From NCBI GenBank assembly GCA_964023205.1, contig OZ026851.1, positions 15,479,637 through 15,543,636 of the forward strand: a stretch of DNA of 64,000 nucleotides, read 5' to 3'. This DNA comes from Lutraria lutraria (taxonomy: Eukaryota; Mollusca; Bivalvia; Venerida; Mactridae). Made by a program: the position numbers and the translations under genes. The notes under the pieces are model-generated. The model saw only the letters and a program-made list of their open reading frames with translations. It was not told the origin of the DNA and did no database searches. Numbering within the stretch: position 1 is the first letter of the stretch; each line of letters begins with the position of its first letter. Positions 1-10,839 of this stretch are shown here, piece after piece.

Positions 1-76
1 GAAACTGCTCTCTTTGCTGATGATGTTAAAACACTCAATGATATTGCTGATGAAATTGTAGGATTTATGTGTGATG
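1..76 (+). CDS. exon: C-terminal end of a VWA domain
   Basis: The reading frame ETALFADDVKTLNDIADEIV leads to a Cys and stops at a GTAAGT donor (GATG|GTAAGT, phase 1). The helix followed by a late Cys is typical of the end of a VWA domain. The exon is cut by the window edge. Confidence 0.75.
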
Positions 77-3000
77 GTAAGTTGGTTATGTTTATAATAC
101 CGGTAGATCTTTTTTATGCAGTGTTCACAACCATTCGACAAATTGTTGACAAAATGGGGTACCGCCATAAACATACTGAAAAAGCTTATACCTCTGTGTG
201 AATTCAGAAAATCCTCATAGAAGTGGTTTTATTAGCTCATCTGTTTTCATAGGAAAAGTCTAGCTATTGTGATCGTTGTGTCGTCTGCATCATCGTCTGC
301 AACTGGTCAAATACTTTAATGTAGCTCATAACTCAGAAAGTATAAGAGATAGCAAGATGAAACTTCATAGGTCACAGGATAGAGACGTCACTGAGGCGGT
401 GAACAGACGACTTTTGGCACTGCTTGCGGTACTCTTGTTTATTCAGCAAGTGTCCTGCTGATTTACTTACCGTACTGCTTGATAAACACATTGCATCCTA
501 GTTTATGATGTGCATTTACTGTAAAGATATCTGATAGTGTTTCCTGTAGAATATAAGTGAGGCATTTTGTGTTCTGAAGGGGCACTATCATGATGGGTGC
601 TGGGCACTATCAAATCATGATGGGTGCATTACCCTGTGGTACCTTGTAGTTACTGATGTCACCTATTAATACATTGCGTAAAATACTATTACACCATTCT
701 GTGTAAGATTGACATTTTAATTAATTTAACTGCTGGATTAATGATTAAATACAAATACTTGGCACACAGAGGCCAGTGAAAGCGACATATTTATGGCACA
801 TGTTACAATATACTGATAGTAAAGGTAGGGTTATGCACTGTCTATGGGGTATGGTGAGCTGCCATCCGAAAAAGGCCTGGCAGAAACACTAATATGAGAA
901 AGTTTCTTTCCTTAATTGTGTTTGGAAGCCAGCATGTCAGTTGTATTAAGGCTTTTGTGATAGAAGATATTCAAGTATATTGTGATAATTTATTTTGCAA
1001 TTAATATTAAACTAGAGTGTTTAGATTTAAATGGTTGACTAAATTTGTTAGATTCTGCCAAAAGTCGACTCAATGTTGGACTGACTCTATTTTTGGTGCC
1101 AACGATAAAGCTTCCAATGTCAAAGTCCAAAGTACAAATTTATTTGGACATAAATCCTACCTCTTATTCTCACAAATGGCTTATTTAGAAAAAGAGTTAG
1201 GCACGAAAAATGTTTGACCTATAAAAAATACTTCCCTATTTTTTTGGTCTATTAAATCTAAGCATGACTTTTTTTATAGCCGAATTACTAGATATTAAAT
1301 ATTATCATTTTGAATTCATACTGTTCAAATTAATTTTGTATACTTTCAGATGATAACTTGTGTGCCAATAATCCATGTCAGAATGGTGGAACATGTGCTC
1401 GTCATGGTGGAGACTACGTCTGTGAATGTAAGGTCGGCTGGGCAGGCAGAAATTGTGAAAACAGTATGTCGCTTCTTTATATTTCATTCAAAAAATAAAC
1501 ACATTGAGTGGTTGAAACAAAAATCAGACTTTTTTCCGTGGTTGATAAATGAATTGGTTTCGATGATATGGCAATAATACTTAAGTCAGAATAATTTGAA
1601 ACACATTATTAATGACAATGATCATTTGGTGACATTTGGTCGCTTTACTTCTATGGTGTGTAGTTGGACTTTGTTTATTAACCCAAAATAAGAGATTTGG
1701 TCGTGTGACTTCTATGGTGTGTAGTTGGTCTTTGTTTATTAACCCAAAATTAGAGATTTGGTCGCGTGACTTCTATGGTGTGCACTTAGGTATGGTTTAT
1801 TAACGTGACTTCTATGGTGTGTGGTTTGACTTGGTTTATTAACCCAAAATTAGAGATTTGGTCGCGTGACTTCTATGGTGTGCACTTAGGTATGGTTTAT
1901 TAACGTGACTTCTATGGTGTGTGGTTTGACTTGGTTTATTAACCCAAAATTAGAGATTTGGTCGCGTGACTTCTATAGTGTGCACTTAGGTATGGTTTAT
2001 TAACGTGACTTCTATGGTGTGTGGTTTGACTTGGTTTATTAACCCAAAATAAGAGATTCGGTCGCTTGACTTCTATGGTGTGCACTTAGGTATGGTTTAT
2101 TAACGTGACTTCTATGGTGTGTAGTTTGACTTGGTTTATTAACCCAAAATTAGAGATTTGGTCGCGTGACTTCAGTGATGTGCACTTAGGTATGGTTTAT
2201 TAACGTGACTTCTATGGTGTGCACTTAGGTATGGTTTATTAATGTGACTTTTTTGGTGTGTAGTTTGACTTGGTTTATTAACCCAAAATTAGAGATTTGG
2301 TTGCTTGACTTCTATGGTGTGCACTTAGGTATGGTTTATTAATGTGACTTTTTTGGTGTGTGGTTTGACTTGGTTTATTCAATAATTGAATATACACCTT
2401 TTGTCACTTGATGTTGTCCAGGCAAAGTACAAGTAATATGTGTATTGTGATTTTTTGCATTAAAGTTGTGGTAAATCATAGAATTGTACAATTTAGAACA
2501 ATTATTTTTTAAAATCATTAAGTCATGTGATGAGATCAATCATAACTTGCATGGTTTGTTCATGGCTTGTCCATTAGAATGTATGTAATGTTGTGTGATG
2601 AAAACATAATATTACTATATTACAGGATGCCAAGCTCGTGCCGATATTGTATTCTTACTTGACTCCAGTGGTAGTGTCGGACATGAAGACTTCCGACGTG
2701 TCAAACAATTCGTTCATAACATGGTCAGTGATCTACAGATTGGTAAAGACAAGACTAGAGTGGGTCTGACGACTTTCAGCTCCAACACTCGGTAAATATA
2801 GATTCAGTATAACATGTGTTAGCGGCCACCTCCAAATAAGGGCCGCCCTGTGTTTAAAGGCCATTCTGTTAATATATGTTGTTGATTATTTAAATCAAAA
2901 TGGCTTCAAAAAAAAAATCGCCTGTCAATAAAGGCCACATTCTGTCTTTCCTGAAGGTGGACTTTGTTCACAGGTTTGCCTGTACACAAGGTATAGCATT

Positions 3001-6000
3001 GATTTTCTTTTTTTTTTTTTGTTGCAAGGAATTAAATAAAAATATATTCTTTAAATTTCGCTTGCAAAAGATTTAAACTACATAGTTGAAAAGCAAAATC
3101 CACACTTTGGCCGGCATGATTTGAAAAAAAATTAGTGAAAAACATGTTCCGGTAAAAAAAATAATGCATATTCCTTGAGAATGGTGTGTAGTCATTTTAT
3201 ATCAACAGAGAGAGGGGATTCAAATAAATTCATCCTGTATCAACCAGAAGTCCAGTCTTATGAAGGAATGCTTCCCTCGGAAATGTCCATCTCACCACTC
3301 CTTAAAAAGCATTATGAAGCCTTAATTAAGGCATCAAAATGATACATTCCGAATATTTATACCTATATCAGCGGTGGGGACTATCCTGGAATCATGTTAA
3401 ATGTCCCGTTCCGTCGTGTCCCATTTCTTCTTAGGGCTGTAACATTATTGTCCACTGATGGATTTCTAAACAACTTGGCATGATTGTTCACCTACATGTG
3501 ACTGTGTATTGTGTGTAAGAATCAGGCCCGTACCTCCAAGATCAATGTCACACTTGAAGGTCAAAGGTCAAATATTGGGTCTGCTTTGTCTAGACTGCAA
3601 CTCAGTTGTCCATTGAAAAGAATCCAATTTCTTTATTGTTAATGGCAAAAAAATTGGGAAAATATTTTGGGAAAAAGAGCCTTTCTGCAATTAGGACGTC
3701 ACCAAATTTCGGCCTCTGTTATAGAGAGAAAAATAGCCCTGTGTTCAGATTGTCATTTATTTAGTCACCTACAACTGATAAGTCTTGTTTTGTTTAATGA
3801 TATATTTCGATTGTTATATTTCAGCCATGGTTTCTATATGAAGGAATACTTCAACTTGTACAAGTTACAGAGTGCTATTGCGGGTATTAATTACGAATAT
3901 GGTAATACCAATACTGCCGCTGGTCTTAAACTCGTCAGGGAACAATATTTCTCAGATCGTAATGGAAACCGTCAAGATGTGCAAGATTTCTGTGAGATAT
4001 TTTTTTATTTATTATCCTGTTTAATTTATCCTTTTGGTGCTAGATCAAATAAAAAAATGTAACAGGAGGAGGAAAATAATGTACCTGATGCGGGGCTCAA
4101 ACCTGCTACCTCCTACTTGCAAGTCAGATGCTCTACCAACTGAGCTAGTCGGGCTGGTGAATATCCCAACCAATTTATAATATAATATACACACTGCTAT
4201 ACATGTATTGTTTTTACAAATTTGCCATTGTATTTTAATTTCTTTATATTATACAATTATATCTGTGCTAGCAGCCATACTTGTGTATAAAGGCAATTCT
4301 TTTGAAAACTTTCATTGATTATTGAAAACAAAATGACCCGTCAATTAAAAGCAACCTGTCAGTAAAGGTCACATTTTGTCTTTCCCAAGGTCATCTTTTG
4401 TTCACAGGTTTGACTGCACTTAATGTATTGTATTTTCTAAGCTATAAGTATTACATCTAGAATTGCATTTCAATACTATAACCTTCATTAAATTTGATGT
4501 TGTTTTTATACGCCCATTTGAAAAACGGGTAGTATTATGGGAACACCCACGAAAGGTGTTCGTGTGGGTTGGCGGCGTCCACAACGGTGTCCGCTCTCTT
4601 AATTCAAACAGTTTTATTCGGATCCTCATCAAACTTCATGGAAATATTTATGGCCATGCAATCTCGGCCAAGTTTGATTACCAGCCCAATCGACCCAGGC
4701 ACTTCTGGGTTATGCCCCTTGACGGGCGTATTTTGTACATAATTGAGTAAAATGTTGTATTGCCTTTTATTACAGTGGTTATAATTACTGATGGTGTATC
4801 TAATATTGATCCTGATCAGACTCTTGTAGAAGCTCAATTCCTTAAAGATTCAGGTAAGTGTACTGGAATAATGCTAACCTTAATTATCCTTTGACATTTT
4901 GTGTTTAATATTTATATATTTATGTATTTCAATTATCACAATCAAAACTACTTCTTGCTTGGTTATTTTTTTTGTTTAATTAAAATTACTGAATACTGTG
5001 AAACCTCCATTAAAAATGACTTCCATATTAAGACAAATTCACTACTTGTACATAGGAAGCAATTGAGATCGGGGCGCTAATGTCTGATTTTGTCCGACAA
5101 CATGGGGTGATTAGAATAAGTTATAGCCCTAGCTTTCTAATTACCACTACATTCGAAATTATTGGGGGCTAAGCTCAAGCTCCCTATAGCCCCTCTCTCA
5201 GTTCTTGCAGCCCTGTATATACAAGCATGTTTTCAATATATCCTCTATAGTTTATCAAATAAGTAAGATCGTATATATACAATTATAAAATTTGAATTAG
5301 TAAGATCGTATAAATATAAAATTAGTAAGATCGTATAAATATACAAGATAAATTAGTAAGATCGTATCAATATAAAATATATAGATCTCATTATAAAGAG
5401 TTAACTGTATTTTTTCAGGTGTACATGTGTATGCTGTTGGCATAGGTCAAGTGGATACATTTGAGATTAACGGTATTGCAAGTGAGCCTGCCATCGACAA
5501 TGCTTACCTTCTGAAAGACTATTCTGATCTGAAGGATATATCCAGCAATATCATTAAGGCCACTTGTAGAGGTACGGTATCAATTTCTAATCACAGGTGT
5601 TTAACAGTGTTTAACATTGGGCAGGATAAAGAACCAGGAAAAAAATCCAAAAGAGTAGAGATATAAATACCGGGTTCACCTGTATCTTATCTCTCCTCTG
5701 TCAGGGCTGACTCTGAAATGACCATACTGTCAAATGGGCCATTAAACGCCAGATAGATAATAATGCAATAAAGTAAAATCATCAAGTTTGTGTTTTTGCG
5801 TTTATTTATTAAAAATCTCTTGTTTAGATTAATGTAGGTATTCTGTTATAATATAGTTAAGATATATTGAATAAAATTTATCTGACTTTTGCCTATCCAT
5901 TGATTACTGTGTAGATCCTACAGTGTGTGATGAGAATCCATGTCAGAATGGTGGATTATGTGTCCCTGGTATCAATGGAGCGTTCTGTGAATGTAGGGCT

Positions 6001-7717
6001 GGTTACCGTGGTGTTTATTGTGAAGATTGTAAGTAAATCCAACTTCCTGTTTGATTTCATCAAAATAATTATTTTGAAATGTTTAATCTATTTTCATTGC
6101 TACAGAGTATGATATTATGTTTCTTATGTCAGTCATATAGAAGTACAGTATATATAGAAGTAATAGAAGCTACCTATGCGAGAAAAATACATATATGGTC
6201 AAACCTGTGTTAGCAACCACCTCCGAATAAAAGCCACCCTGTGAATAAAGGCCATTTAAAAACTGTCATTGATAATTCAGACAACCGAATTAAGGCATTC
6301 AGACAACCGAATTAAGGTCACTTGTCAATGAAGGTCACTTGTCAATAAAGGCCATCTGTCAATAAAGGCCATTTGTCAATAAAGGCCACTTGTCAATAAA
6401 GGCCATTTGTCAATAAAGGCCACTTGTCAATAAAGGCCATTTGTTAATAAAGGCCACTTGTCAATAAAGGCCATTTGTCAATAAAGGCCATTTGTCAATA
6501 AAGGCCACTTGTCAATAAAGGCCATCTGTCAATAAAGGCCATTTGTCAATAAAGGTCATTTGTCAATAAAGGCCATTTGTCAATAAAGGCCACTTGTCAA
6601 TAAAGGCCACTTGTCAATAAAGGCCATCTGTCAATAAAGGCCACCTGTCAATAAAGGCCATCTGTCAATAAAGGCCGCTTATTGATTTTTTTCACAGGTT
6701 TGACTGTATATGAGTAGAAGAGCTTGTTCTTATTCAACCTTGTTATTTGAGTGCTAGTGAAAAATCATAAAGGAAACATCTATGATCAGATTCAGTCATA
6801 TTGTCTCGTTGATAGGGACTCTTAAATTGTTGCTCATACATTTATGATGCATATTCATAAAGTTGCATTTTCTTTTTGAGATACTTACAAGCTACCTTGT
6901 ACAGACCTTGCACTCAAATTAGAACCCTGCATGATATGATATAGTCCCAGAATTATTTTTTAATGAATATTCATTGTTTTACAGCCTGTGTTACTGTAAA
7001 GGACATTATGTTCCTCGTCGATAGTTCAGACAGTGTCGGTGTTCCGAACTTCCAGACTGCTCTCAATTTTGTATCCTCTGTCGTCCAGGAATTCGGCGGT
7101 AAAGATAGTTATAACCGATTCTCCCTGATCACATTTAGTACCGACGTTCAAATTATTTTCTCGTTGGGAAGATACGAGCGATTGTCTGTCTTGTCTAACG
7201 CCATTCGCAACGCTCGATATCGTCCTGGAAACACAAACACCGCTGGTGCCCTGCGTACTGCTGAGGAAATTTCCACACGCGATCTAGGAGATCGCAGCGA
7301 TGCCCAAAATATCATATTCTTGTTGGTGGACGGCAACGGTAACGTAAATGAAAACGATACAATATCGGCAGCCGAAGACTTGAAGAACGCCGGCGCCAGA
7401 ATCATCACCTTGGCTATCAATATGCAGGAATATGCCGAAGTATCTCAAATAGCGTCAGGTGAACAAGATGTGTTTAGAGTTAACAGCTTTAATGATTTAC
7501 CGTCGATATTAGACGATATTATACTAACAACATGTAAGAATGGTAATGAAATTACTGAGTAATATTGTCATACCCTGACTTTCTGTTAACATCGAAACAA
7601 TGGTAAACTTGATATTTTTTTGTCGTTTATAAGTAAATGTGCTTTTATATTGCAGCTTACACTGTGAATAGTAGTATGGATGTATTATCGTTGTGTACTT
7701 GTAAAATAACATTTTAG
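1..7717 (+). CDS. VWA/EGF-domain extracellular matrix protein, 3' part (matrilin/collagen-VI-like), partial
   Basis: This is the 3' end of a gene that begins upstream of the window. The exons are 1-76, 1350-1463, 2626-2791, 3825-3991, 4776-4853, 5419-5571, 5915-6028, 6985-7533 and 7656-7717. All junctions are GT-AG and in phase, giving 492 visible residues. The domain order is: end of a VWA domain, EGF, complete VWA, EGF, complete VWA, then a short tail. Both complete VWA domains keep the MIDAS DxSxS motif (DSSGSVG and DSSDSVG) and a TNTA motif. Each EGF has six cysteines. Domain-border introns are all phase 1, the usual sign of a shuffled extracellular protein. From family knowledge, such proteins bind other matrix proteins through metal-dependent VWA sites outside the cell. 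The signal peptide would lie upstream. It could be a matrilin, a collagen VI-like chain or a mollusc-specific shell or byssus matrix protein, and the sequence does not decide between these. Confidence 0.85.
1350..1463 (+). CDS. exon: EGF-like domain
   Basis: A 114 bp symmetrical phase 1-1 exon lies between a TTTCAG acceptor and a GTATGT donor. It encodes one EGF module with the typical core NPCQNGGTC and CEC and six cysteines. Confidence 0.9.
1640..2385 (+). repeat. 100 bp tandem repeat in intron
   Basis: About seven copies of a unit around GTGACTTCTATGGTGTG and GGTTTATTAACCCAAAAT. The recurrent GTCGCGTGAC or GTCGCTTGAC step falls at 1761, 1861, 1961, 2061 and 2161, so the period is exactly 100 bp. 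Each unit contains two related sub-blocks of about 39 and 61 bp, and later copies drop one block. It lies wholly inside the intron before the second VWA domain. Confidence 0.9.
2626..2791 (+). CDS. exon: VWA domain, first quarter with MIDAS
   Basis: It follows a TTACAG acceptor and ends before GTAAAT. It encodes ADIVFLLDSSGSVG with the metal-binding DxSxS motif, then the first helix and the strand ending TTFSSNT. It enters in phase 1 and leaves in phase 2. Confidence 0.9.
2803..2984 (+). mobile_element. MITE, family M1 (CAGTCAAACCTGTG ends)
   Basis: A degenerate copy begins 12 bp after a splice donor. It has a 5' end like CAGTATAACATGTGTT, an internal GGCCACCTCCAAATAAGG, and a 3' end CACAGGTTTGCCTGTA. 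It matches the other M1 copies in the order of its internal motifs. Confidence 0.6.
3825..3991 (+). CDS. exon: VWA domain, second quarter
   Basis: It follows TATTTCAG and ends at T|GTGAGA. It encodes the segment with GNTNTAAGLKLV, which holds the MIDAS threonine loop, and then a helix. It enters in phase 2 and leaves in phase 1, matching its neighbours. Confidence 0.88.
4076..4162 (-). repeat. degraded tRNA-like sequence (Ala-TGC-like), SINE head or pseudogene
   Basis: On the minus strand there is an A-box-like TAGCTCAGTTGGTAGAGCA, an anticodon loop CTTGCAA (TGC) and a B-box-like GGTTTGAGCCCC. The acceptor and anticodon stems carry mismatches, so a functional tRNA is unlikely. It sits in the intron after the second VWA exon. 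Confidence 0.55.
4261..4418 (+). mobile_element. MITE, family M1
   Basis: A copy with a worn 5' end (GTGCTAGCAGCC). It keeps the internal AAGGTCACATTTTGTCTTTCC and the 3' end CACAGGTTTGACTGCA seen in the other M1 copies. Confidence 0.6.
4507..4740 (+). repeat. dispersed repeat, copy 1 of 3 (CGCCC-ATTTGAAAAACGGG type)
   Basis: The sequence from CGCCCATTTGAAAAACGGGT through GCGTCCACAACGGTGTCCGC to TTATGCCCCTTGACGGGCG recurs at 20620 and 22007 with substitutions. The high identity over about 235 bp shows a dispersed element. No coding capacity is evident. Confidence 0.7.
4776..4853 (+). CDS. exon: VWA domain, third quarter
   Basis: It follows TATTACAG and ends before GTAAGT. It encodes LVIITDGVSN, the hydrophobic strand with the MIDAS Asp, and a helix ending at Ser. 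It enters and leaves in phase 1. Confidence 0.88.
5267..5390 (+). repeat. short tandem repeat, about 30 bp unit
   Basis: Four imperfect copies of AATTAGTAAGATCGTATA lie in the intron just before the last exon of the second VWA domain. Confidence 0.7.
5419..5571 (+). CDS. exon: VWA domain, last quarter
   Basis: It follows a TTTTTTCAG acceptor. It encodes GVHVYAVGIG, the fifth strand, then the final helix and a terminal Cys (KATCR). It ends in phase 1 before GTACGG. Confidence 0.88.
5915..6028 (+). CDS. exon: EGF-like domain
   Basis: This is a second 114 bp phase 1-1 EGF exon. It has the same NPCQNGG core as the first, six cysteines and a CECRAGYRG turn. Its length equals the first EGF exon, which suggests the two modules are duplicates. 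Confidence 0.9.
6195..6709 (+). mobile_element. MITE M1 with expanded internal 18 bp minisatellite
   Basis: The ends GGTCAAACCTGTGTTAGC and TTCACAGGTTTGACTGTA are those of family M1, normally about 160-180 bp long. This copy is 515 bp. Its centre (about 6300-6680) is a run of roughly twenty copies of an 18 bp unit, TGTCAATAAAGGCCAYTT. The motif CTGTCAATAAAGGCCA occurs once in ordinary copies, so the array appears to have grown from within the element. It lies in an intron of the VWA gene. Confidence 0.8.
6985..7533 (+). CDS. exon: complete VWA domain in one exon
   Basis: It follows TTTTACAG and encodes a whole VWA domain: DIMFLVDSSDSVG with DxSxS, RPGNTNTAGAL, LLVDGNGN, and a terminal ILTTC. 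The end is placed at T|GTAAGA because the other VWA domains also end at a Cys followed by a phase 1 donor. Read-through would add KNGNEITE and a stop at 7562. Unlike the preceding VWA domain, which is split over four exons, this one has no internal introns. Confidence 0.85.
7656..7717 (+). CDS. exon: C-terminal tail and stop
   Basis: It follows TATATTGCAG, is in phase with the preceding donor, and encodes SYTVNSSMDVLSLCTCKITF followed by TAG. It is short and not conserved to my eye. The alternative is that the upstream intron is retained and the protein ends eight residues after the VWA Cys. Confidence 0.5.
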
Positions 7718-7892
7718 TTTTCTTGTGTTCCAAGATGGACGCCAGGATCTGTGAGAGCTATTATATTATAGAACTTTTATCTGTCTATCTTAAAAAGTGT
7801 GATTAAAACATATTTTTATACAGAGATTTATTTTCGATTCATGAAAATTATGTGAGATCATGGATAGATTGGGTATAATGGTATATATTTGA

Positions 7893-7998
7893 GTTTGGGA
7901 ACCAGTCTGAAAACGCAAGCATCTGATTGGTTGGTTCTGGGCACAAACTTGATATTGACCAATGAAAAGGCTTTATTCTGAGACTGGTTCCCAGACTT
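7893..7998. repeat. inverted repeat (hairpin) in 3' UTR
   Basis: GTTTGGGAACCAGTCTGAAA pairs with CTGAGACTGGTTCCCAGACT about 100 bp later, so the transcript could fold. It is probably a small MITE. Confidence 0.6.
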
Positions 7999-8204
7999 GG
8001 TTTGTATAACAATGGAATAGAATTATTTTTGCAGATGATATTTTTACTTATTTTATTTGTACATTTACGGTAATATTGAAATAGTTTGACAAGTTTTATA
8101 TGTAGAGCTTAAATATTCATTCTTTATGATTTTTTATTCATTTGCCTCTGTTTTTGTTAATGTATGTCCATCATCCTTGTAATTATATTCATTTTAAGGT
8201 TCTG

Positions 8205-8210
8205 AATAAA
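8205..8210 (+). terminator. poly(A) signal AATAAA for the VWA/EGF gene
   Basis: This is the first AATAAA downstream of the last exon, about 490 bp after the stop. A second one lies at 8715-8720 and could serve as an alternative. Confidence 0.5.
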
Positions 8211-9116
8211 TGGTTATGATGAAATGGGATATTTTAATTGGGAATTTTGTATCTTAGAAGCAAAACCATGCCATCTTTTAGCAGTCAATTTACTTGGTGT
8301 TTTACATTTTTTGCTTCAAACCATCTATCTGTGAATATACAATATAGTGTAAATCTTTGATGCAATAATCAAAATTTCATGTTTTAAGGCTTTAATGACT
8401 TAAATATGATATACTTTTGAGATATTGATGGTTTATTAAAAGGAAATTTACAAATTCCTAACACATGATGGTAGCTGAGTGAACATAGTACTTTAGCTTT
8501 ATTTAGATTCTCGCAACATTAATAACTGATTCATCTAACCATATACTGAGGTAAACATTGCCTATATTAGCATGCAAGCCATTTTTTATTTGTATATATA
8601 TAGTATATATATCATTCTGTTTATTTCAATCATGTTTTGTATAACTTTTGTTAATACACAATTTGTATATGTGAAATCCAGTATAAATCTGAGAATACAA
8701 GGACAATATCAAACAATAAATTGAAAAATGCCTTTTGTGAAAAATGTCAACTGTACAGATGTCAACCTTCAGTGGTTTGTTTTTGATGGTTTATAAGTTT
8801 GTTTAAACAATTCTTCACATCTTTCATGTATAAATACAGCTGGAAAATTGAACTTTCCATTAAAAAAAAAGCATTATATATTCTGTATATTTAAATGTTT
8901 TTTCCTCATCATCTTGTACAATGCAATTCTGACCAATCAGAGTGAGCTATTTTGAATGTTAGCCAATCAGAAGTTTACATTTACTGCATGGCATTTAAGC
9001 GGTGAAAGTGATGATATGATAAATTATTCATCAAAATAAAACAACCTGGATTAAAAGTATTCAATATTTTATACAACAAATTTATTGTTTTTGTTCTATA
9101 TATAAACCATGTTTTT
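8211..9116. other. intergenic, AT-rich
   Basis: I see no gene here. A second AATAAA lies at 8715. Two ACCAATCAGA or GCCAATCAGA boxes at about 8930-8970 resemble CCAAT elements without other promoter features. Confidence 0.5.
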
Positions 9117-9117
9117 T

Positions 9118-9500
9118 ATGCCCCCCCCCCCCACATCAAAGATGTCGGGGCTTATAGTGATTGTCCTGTCCGTCCATCTGTACAAGGTTAAGTAGATTTT
9201 ACTGTTTTGTCGAGCACCAACAACACCGCTTACTAAAACACTTATACAGTAACTCACGGTTGTTGCTTATGACCACTCTCAATCCACCCATATCAAACAT
9301 ACACTTTGACCTTGACCTTGTTCAAATGGGCTTAATATTGCTTGACAAGCATGCCACTAGAGGCATTATTGAACGAAGTGTCTCGTTTTCTTATGTCCTT
9401 ATTTGACCTTGAAAAGGGTCACTTAAATTCATGTAAAATTTGGTTCATCATGTTTGGGAAATTCCAAGTTTGGCAAGTGACACAATTTTTGTCTTCAATC
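9118..9500. repeat. dispersed mollusc-type repeat with C12 tract
   Basis: It begins TATG followed by twelve C residues, then CAAAGATGTCGGGGC and TGTCCTGTCCGTCCATCTGT. The C-rich start and the CCTGTCCGTCC motif match the style of dispersed repeats I associate with bivalve genomes. The short reading frames within it are not convincing as genes. Confidence 0.5.
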
Positions 9501-9599
9501 TGCTTGTCTTCCTGAACACAAACGACACTGACGGATAGCTTACATGTATAAGCAGAAAGATGCTAGCTTTCTACTAGTTTAGGTTTATTGTTTGAAACT

Positions 9600-9790
9600 G
9601 ACTGATAGTACAGCTTTCCATAGCCATCACTCAATTTTTATGCAGACAGCTAGAAGTACTGCGTTTTTGTACATCCGCCATGCAATTGTTAAACTAGTTC
9701 CCGTTCCATGCTGCAGAGCAAGTCTATGTAAGTTAAATTTCCATGAGTACTTTCAGTACTTTGATTTTATTCTGTTTAAACACACTTTAA
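9600..9790. repeat. dispersed repeat, second copy near 62220
   Basis: Segments such as TACATCCGCCATGCAATTGT, AAACTAGTTC and GAGTACTTTCAGTACTTTGA recur at 62300-62405 in the same order. Both copies are noncoding. Confidence 0.65.
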
Positions 9791-10096
9791 GGTAATGTCT
9801 ACTAAAATGTCTTACTTAAGGTAACTGAATTAACTTAGGCATAAAAAATATAAATAGGGTAAGTAGCAGGTTGGTGCTTTTTGACTCTTGAAAGCATGTG
9901 GAGGGCGAGACAATGGCATTACAGTGTTCCTAGGGCCTTATAAAACATCTAGTGAAAAAATAGGGTAGATCTGGTAACAAGGAACAAACAATAGTTTTTA
10001 GGCCTTAGTTCACTAAAATTCTGTAAAACTATGTTTTCATCAGCAAGCAGTGATTGTCATGTGAGCGATAGAGGGCCATCTTGGTCCTCTTTTTAT

Positions 10097-10259
10097 GCAG
10101 TACAACCTCTCTTGAGCAACAACCTCTCTTCAACAACAGAATGATTTTTTCACACTGCAGGATTTTACTATTAAATTAACCTCTGGAGCAACAACCTCTC
10201 AACAACAACATAATTTTGCTTCTTCCAAAGGGTGTTGTTTTGGAGAGGTTGCACTGTAC
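10097..10259. mobile_element. MITE, family M2 (TACAGTGCAACCTCTCC ends)
   Basis: The 5' end is CAGTACAACCTCT and the 3' end is AGAGGTTGCACTGTA, an inverted pair. The internal CAACAACCTCTCAACAACA is shared with the other M2 copies. Confidence 0.7.
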
Positions 10260-10839
10260 ATGTATTGATTATGTTATTGATATGTGGAGTATTACGTAAT
10301 TTTCGGCACATTTCACTTGAAAGGCTAACTATATTTTAAATCAAATTTCTCGAAAATGGGTTCGATACTTGAACAGAATGGAGACACGGATTCCGACTTT
10401 GCATAATAAGCAGCAGTTTAAGCCACATTATGAAATAAATGAATCTAAAAAAGATAAATACTGTCACCAAGCTCCCTAATTCATAAGTTATGTAACTATG
10501 GCTTGACTACATTTTAAAAATGTCCATTAGGCAATCTCATTACCAGAAAATGATAGTAAGTTCGAATTAAGACAAACATCGTCCCTCGTATTTCAAGTCA
10601 AGTCGAGTCAAAATACTTTTATTCACTCATTTCATGATACATGAATGAACAAGGTAAACAATTAACATTTTAGTTGTGGCTCTTTGACATTGTTAGAAAA
10701 AAGTCATACTAACATGCAGAAAATGAACATAAACAGATAAACAAGTATAAAAACATAATACGATAGTAGAGTGCATTGGATTGAGATTCTTTACACGAAA
10801 AGAGAAAACAGATGATGTCCAATATGGACACCGGTTTGT

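Noticed and set aside
4076..4162. Functional tRNA-Ala
   Set aside because: The stems contain mismatches and the acceptor ends do not pair properly, so it is listed as a tRNA-like repeat.
7148..7420. 90-codon minus-strand frame
   Set aside because: It is the complement of the VWA exon, which has clear domain motifs on the plus strand.
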